Source: Acidimicrobiia bacterium (GTDB lineage Bacteria > Actinomycetota > Acidimicrobiia > IMCC26256 > BP-133). Taken from it: a stretch of 6,471 nt of DNA. Positions 4,956-6,471 of the stretch are shown in pieces. Location of the stretch: the NCBI GenBank assembly GCA_025934385.1, contig JAICYE010000131.1, forward strand, positions 1-6,471, read 5' to 3'. Each line of letters opens with the position of its first letter. The first letter of the stretch is position 1. The position numbers and the translations under genes were made by a program. The notes beneath the pieces were generated by a model that was not told the DNA's origin, did not search any database, and worked only from the letters and a program-made list of their open reading frames with translations.

Positions 4956-5929
4956 CACTGCAACGCCCCCACGAGATCGGCGCTGCGGGCGACGCCGTGG
5001 TCGGCGCACCAGGTGGCCAGCCCGGCGACGACGTGCTCGGCGGCCCGGGGGTCGAAGAACGTCGCCGTCCCCACGCCGACGGCGCTCGCTCCGGCCAGCA
5101 GCATCTCGGCGGCGTCGACGCCGGTGCGGACACCGCCCGTCCCGATGATCGGCGTGCCGGGGAGCGCCCGGGCGACGTCGGCCACCGCCCGCAGCGCCAC
5201 CGGCTTGATGGCCGGGCCCGACAGGCCGCCACCACCGGCGCCGAGCCGGGGCCGGCGGGTCTCGGCGTCGATGGCCAGGCCGAGGACGGTGTTGATCAGC
5301 GTCAGCCCGGCCGCCCCCGCCCCGACGGCGGCGGCGGCCACGGCCACCAGGTCGGTGACGTTGGGCGACAGCTTGGCGAAGACAGCGAGGGCCCGGGGGT
5401 CGGGGGGCGTCCCCCCGCCAGGGGCGGCGTGAGCCGCCACAGACAGCGGCACCTGGTCGAGGACGGCGCCGACGGCCGCCGCGGTGGCATCGGGATGGGC
5501 GGCGAACATGTGGCCGCGGTCCTCCAGATTGGGGCAGCTGACGTTGACCTCCAGCGCCGTCAGGCTCGACACCGCCGGAGCGAGGGCGGCGGCGGCCTTG
5601 GCGTAGTCGTCGACCGACCGGCCCCAGATCGAGACGATGACCCGGGCACCCCGGCGGAGCAGCGGCGGCAGGTCGTGCTCCAGCCAGGCCTCGACGCCGG
5701 GGTTCTGGAGGCCGACGGAGTTGAGCATGCCGGCGGTCGCCTCCCACACCCGGGGGGCGGGATTCCCCTCCCAGGGATAGACGGACAGCGACTTGGCGGT
5801 CACCGCCCCCAGGCGGGACGGGTCGCCGAGCCGGGCCACCTCGTCGCCGTGGCCGTAGGTGCCCGACGCCGCCACGATCGGGTTGGGCAGCGTGATCCGC
5901 CCGAGCCGGCAGGTCAGGTCGACGCTCAT
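4952..5929 (-). CDS. pyrD: Dihydroorotate dehydrogenase, catalytic subunit, class 1B-like
   Basis: FMN enzyme that oxidises dihydroorotate to orotate, the fourth step of pyrimidine synthesis. The 325-residue product has the class 1 layout: NPIVAASGTYG at 16-26, Lys46, GMLNSVGLQNPG at 67-78, and the catalytic Cys132 in LEVNVSCPN (class 2 enzymes have Ser there). KLSPNVTD, LINTVLGLAID, GGLSGPAIKPVALR and GTGGV follow, and the whole resembles the NAD-linked class 1B PyrD. That class normally works with the iron-sulfur flavoprotein PyrK, but none lies between carB and pyrD or elsewhere here. Residues about 162-181, with PGGGTPPDP, are an insertion relative to B. subtilis PyrD and are encoded by a hairpin-rich repeat. 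The ATG at 5927-5929 fits the family; the purine run AGAAGG touches it directly. The cytosolic location is inferred from the lack of a membrane helix. Confidence 0.94.
   Translation of the reverse strand: MSVDLTCRLGRITLPNPIVAASGTYGHGDEVARLGDPSRLGAVTAKSLSVYPWEGNPAPRVWEATAGMLNSVGLQNPGVEAWLEHDLPPLLRRGARVIVSIWGRSVDDYAKAAAALAPAVSSLTALEVNVSCPNLEDRGHMFAAHPDATAAAVGAVLDQVPLSVAAHAAPGGGTPPDPRALAVFAKLSPNVTDLVAVAAAAVGAGAAGLTLINTVLGLAIDAETRRPRLGAGGGGLSGPAIKPVALRAVADVARALPGTPIIGTGGVRTGVDAAEMLLAGASAVGVGTATFFDPRAAEHVVAGLATWCADHGVARSADLVGALQW
5387..5446 (-). repeat. GC-rich double-hairpin repeat, copy 2, inserted in frame in pyrD
   Basis: Two adjacent stems lie here. 5401-5417 is a perfect 7-bp stem with a 3-nt loop, and 5423-5438 is a perfect 6-bp stem with a 4-nt loop (GGCGGC-GTGA-GCCGCC, allowing for the inner C-G pair). 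On the minus strand, 5417 to 5391 reads almost like the plus strand at 2808-2833. The segment encodes PyrD residues of about 162-181, which have no counterpart between the helix ending in VLDQV and the strand AVFAKLSPNV in the B. subtilis protein. An in-frame repeat insertion into a surface loop is the simplest reading. Confidence 0.5.
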
Positions 5930-5935
5930 CCTTCT

Positions 5936-6471
<536 letters not shown>

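Overview
The window is a stretch of core housekeeping chromosome from a high-GC actinobacterium. Every gene lies on the minus strand, so the genes are described here in transcription order, from high to low coordinates. A gene for the actinobacteria-only nucleoid protein mIHF, the GC-rich codon use, and an omega subunit of the [18 protein letters not shown] type all point to Actinomycetota. The omega and CoaBC sequences look closest to Acidimicrobiia-like lineages, but that finer placement is an impression from memory, not a search.

Layout. (1) The end of a pyrimidine operon: the 3' part of carB (cut by the window edge at 6471), then pyrD (catalytic subunit, class 1B-like) and pyrF. carB and pyrD are 6 nt apart, and pyrD and pyrF overlap in a GTGA stop/start. 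(2) A 180-bp gap (3996-4175) with a plausible sigma-70-type promoter (-10 TATACT) and a leader of about 90 nt. (3) A second cluster: mihF, gmk, rpoZ, coaBC, metK, and the 5' end of priA, which runs off the window at position 1. Gaps here are -3 to about 20 nt, so it is probably one transcript. It combines nucleoid structure, GMP-to-GDP conversion, an RNA polymerase subunit, CoA synthesis, S-adenosylmethionine synthesis and replication restart. The order carB-pyrD-pyrF-mihF-gmk-rpoZ-coaBC-metK-priA is close to what I recall for Streptomyces and, in part, Mycobacterium.

I see no new multi-gene system, no mobile element with its own genes, no RNA gene and no CRISPR array. The points worth a second look are small. 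gmk has no ATG, GTG or TTG start before its P-loop, so it must use CTG or another rare start, and it lies in the same frame as mihF behind a single amber codon. A GC-rich hairpin repeat occurs twice, once at the coaBC start and once as an in-frame insertion of about 20 residues in pyrD. A 15-bp perfect inverted repeat sits on the first codons of priA, just after metK. The class 1B-like pyrD lacks pyrK beside it. CoaBC lacks two of the catalytic residues known from the E. coli CoaC domain.
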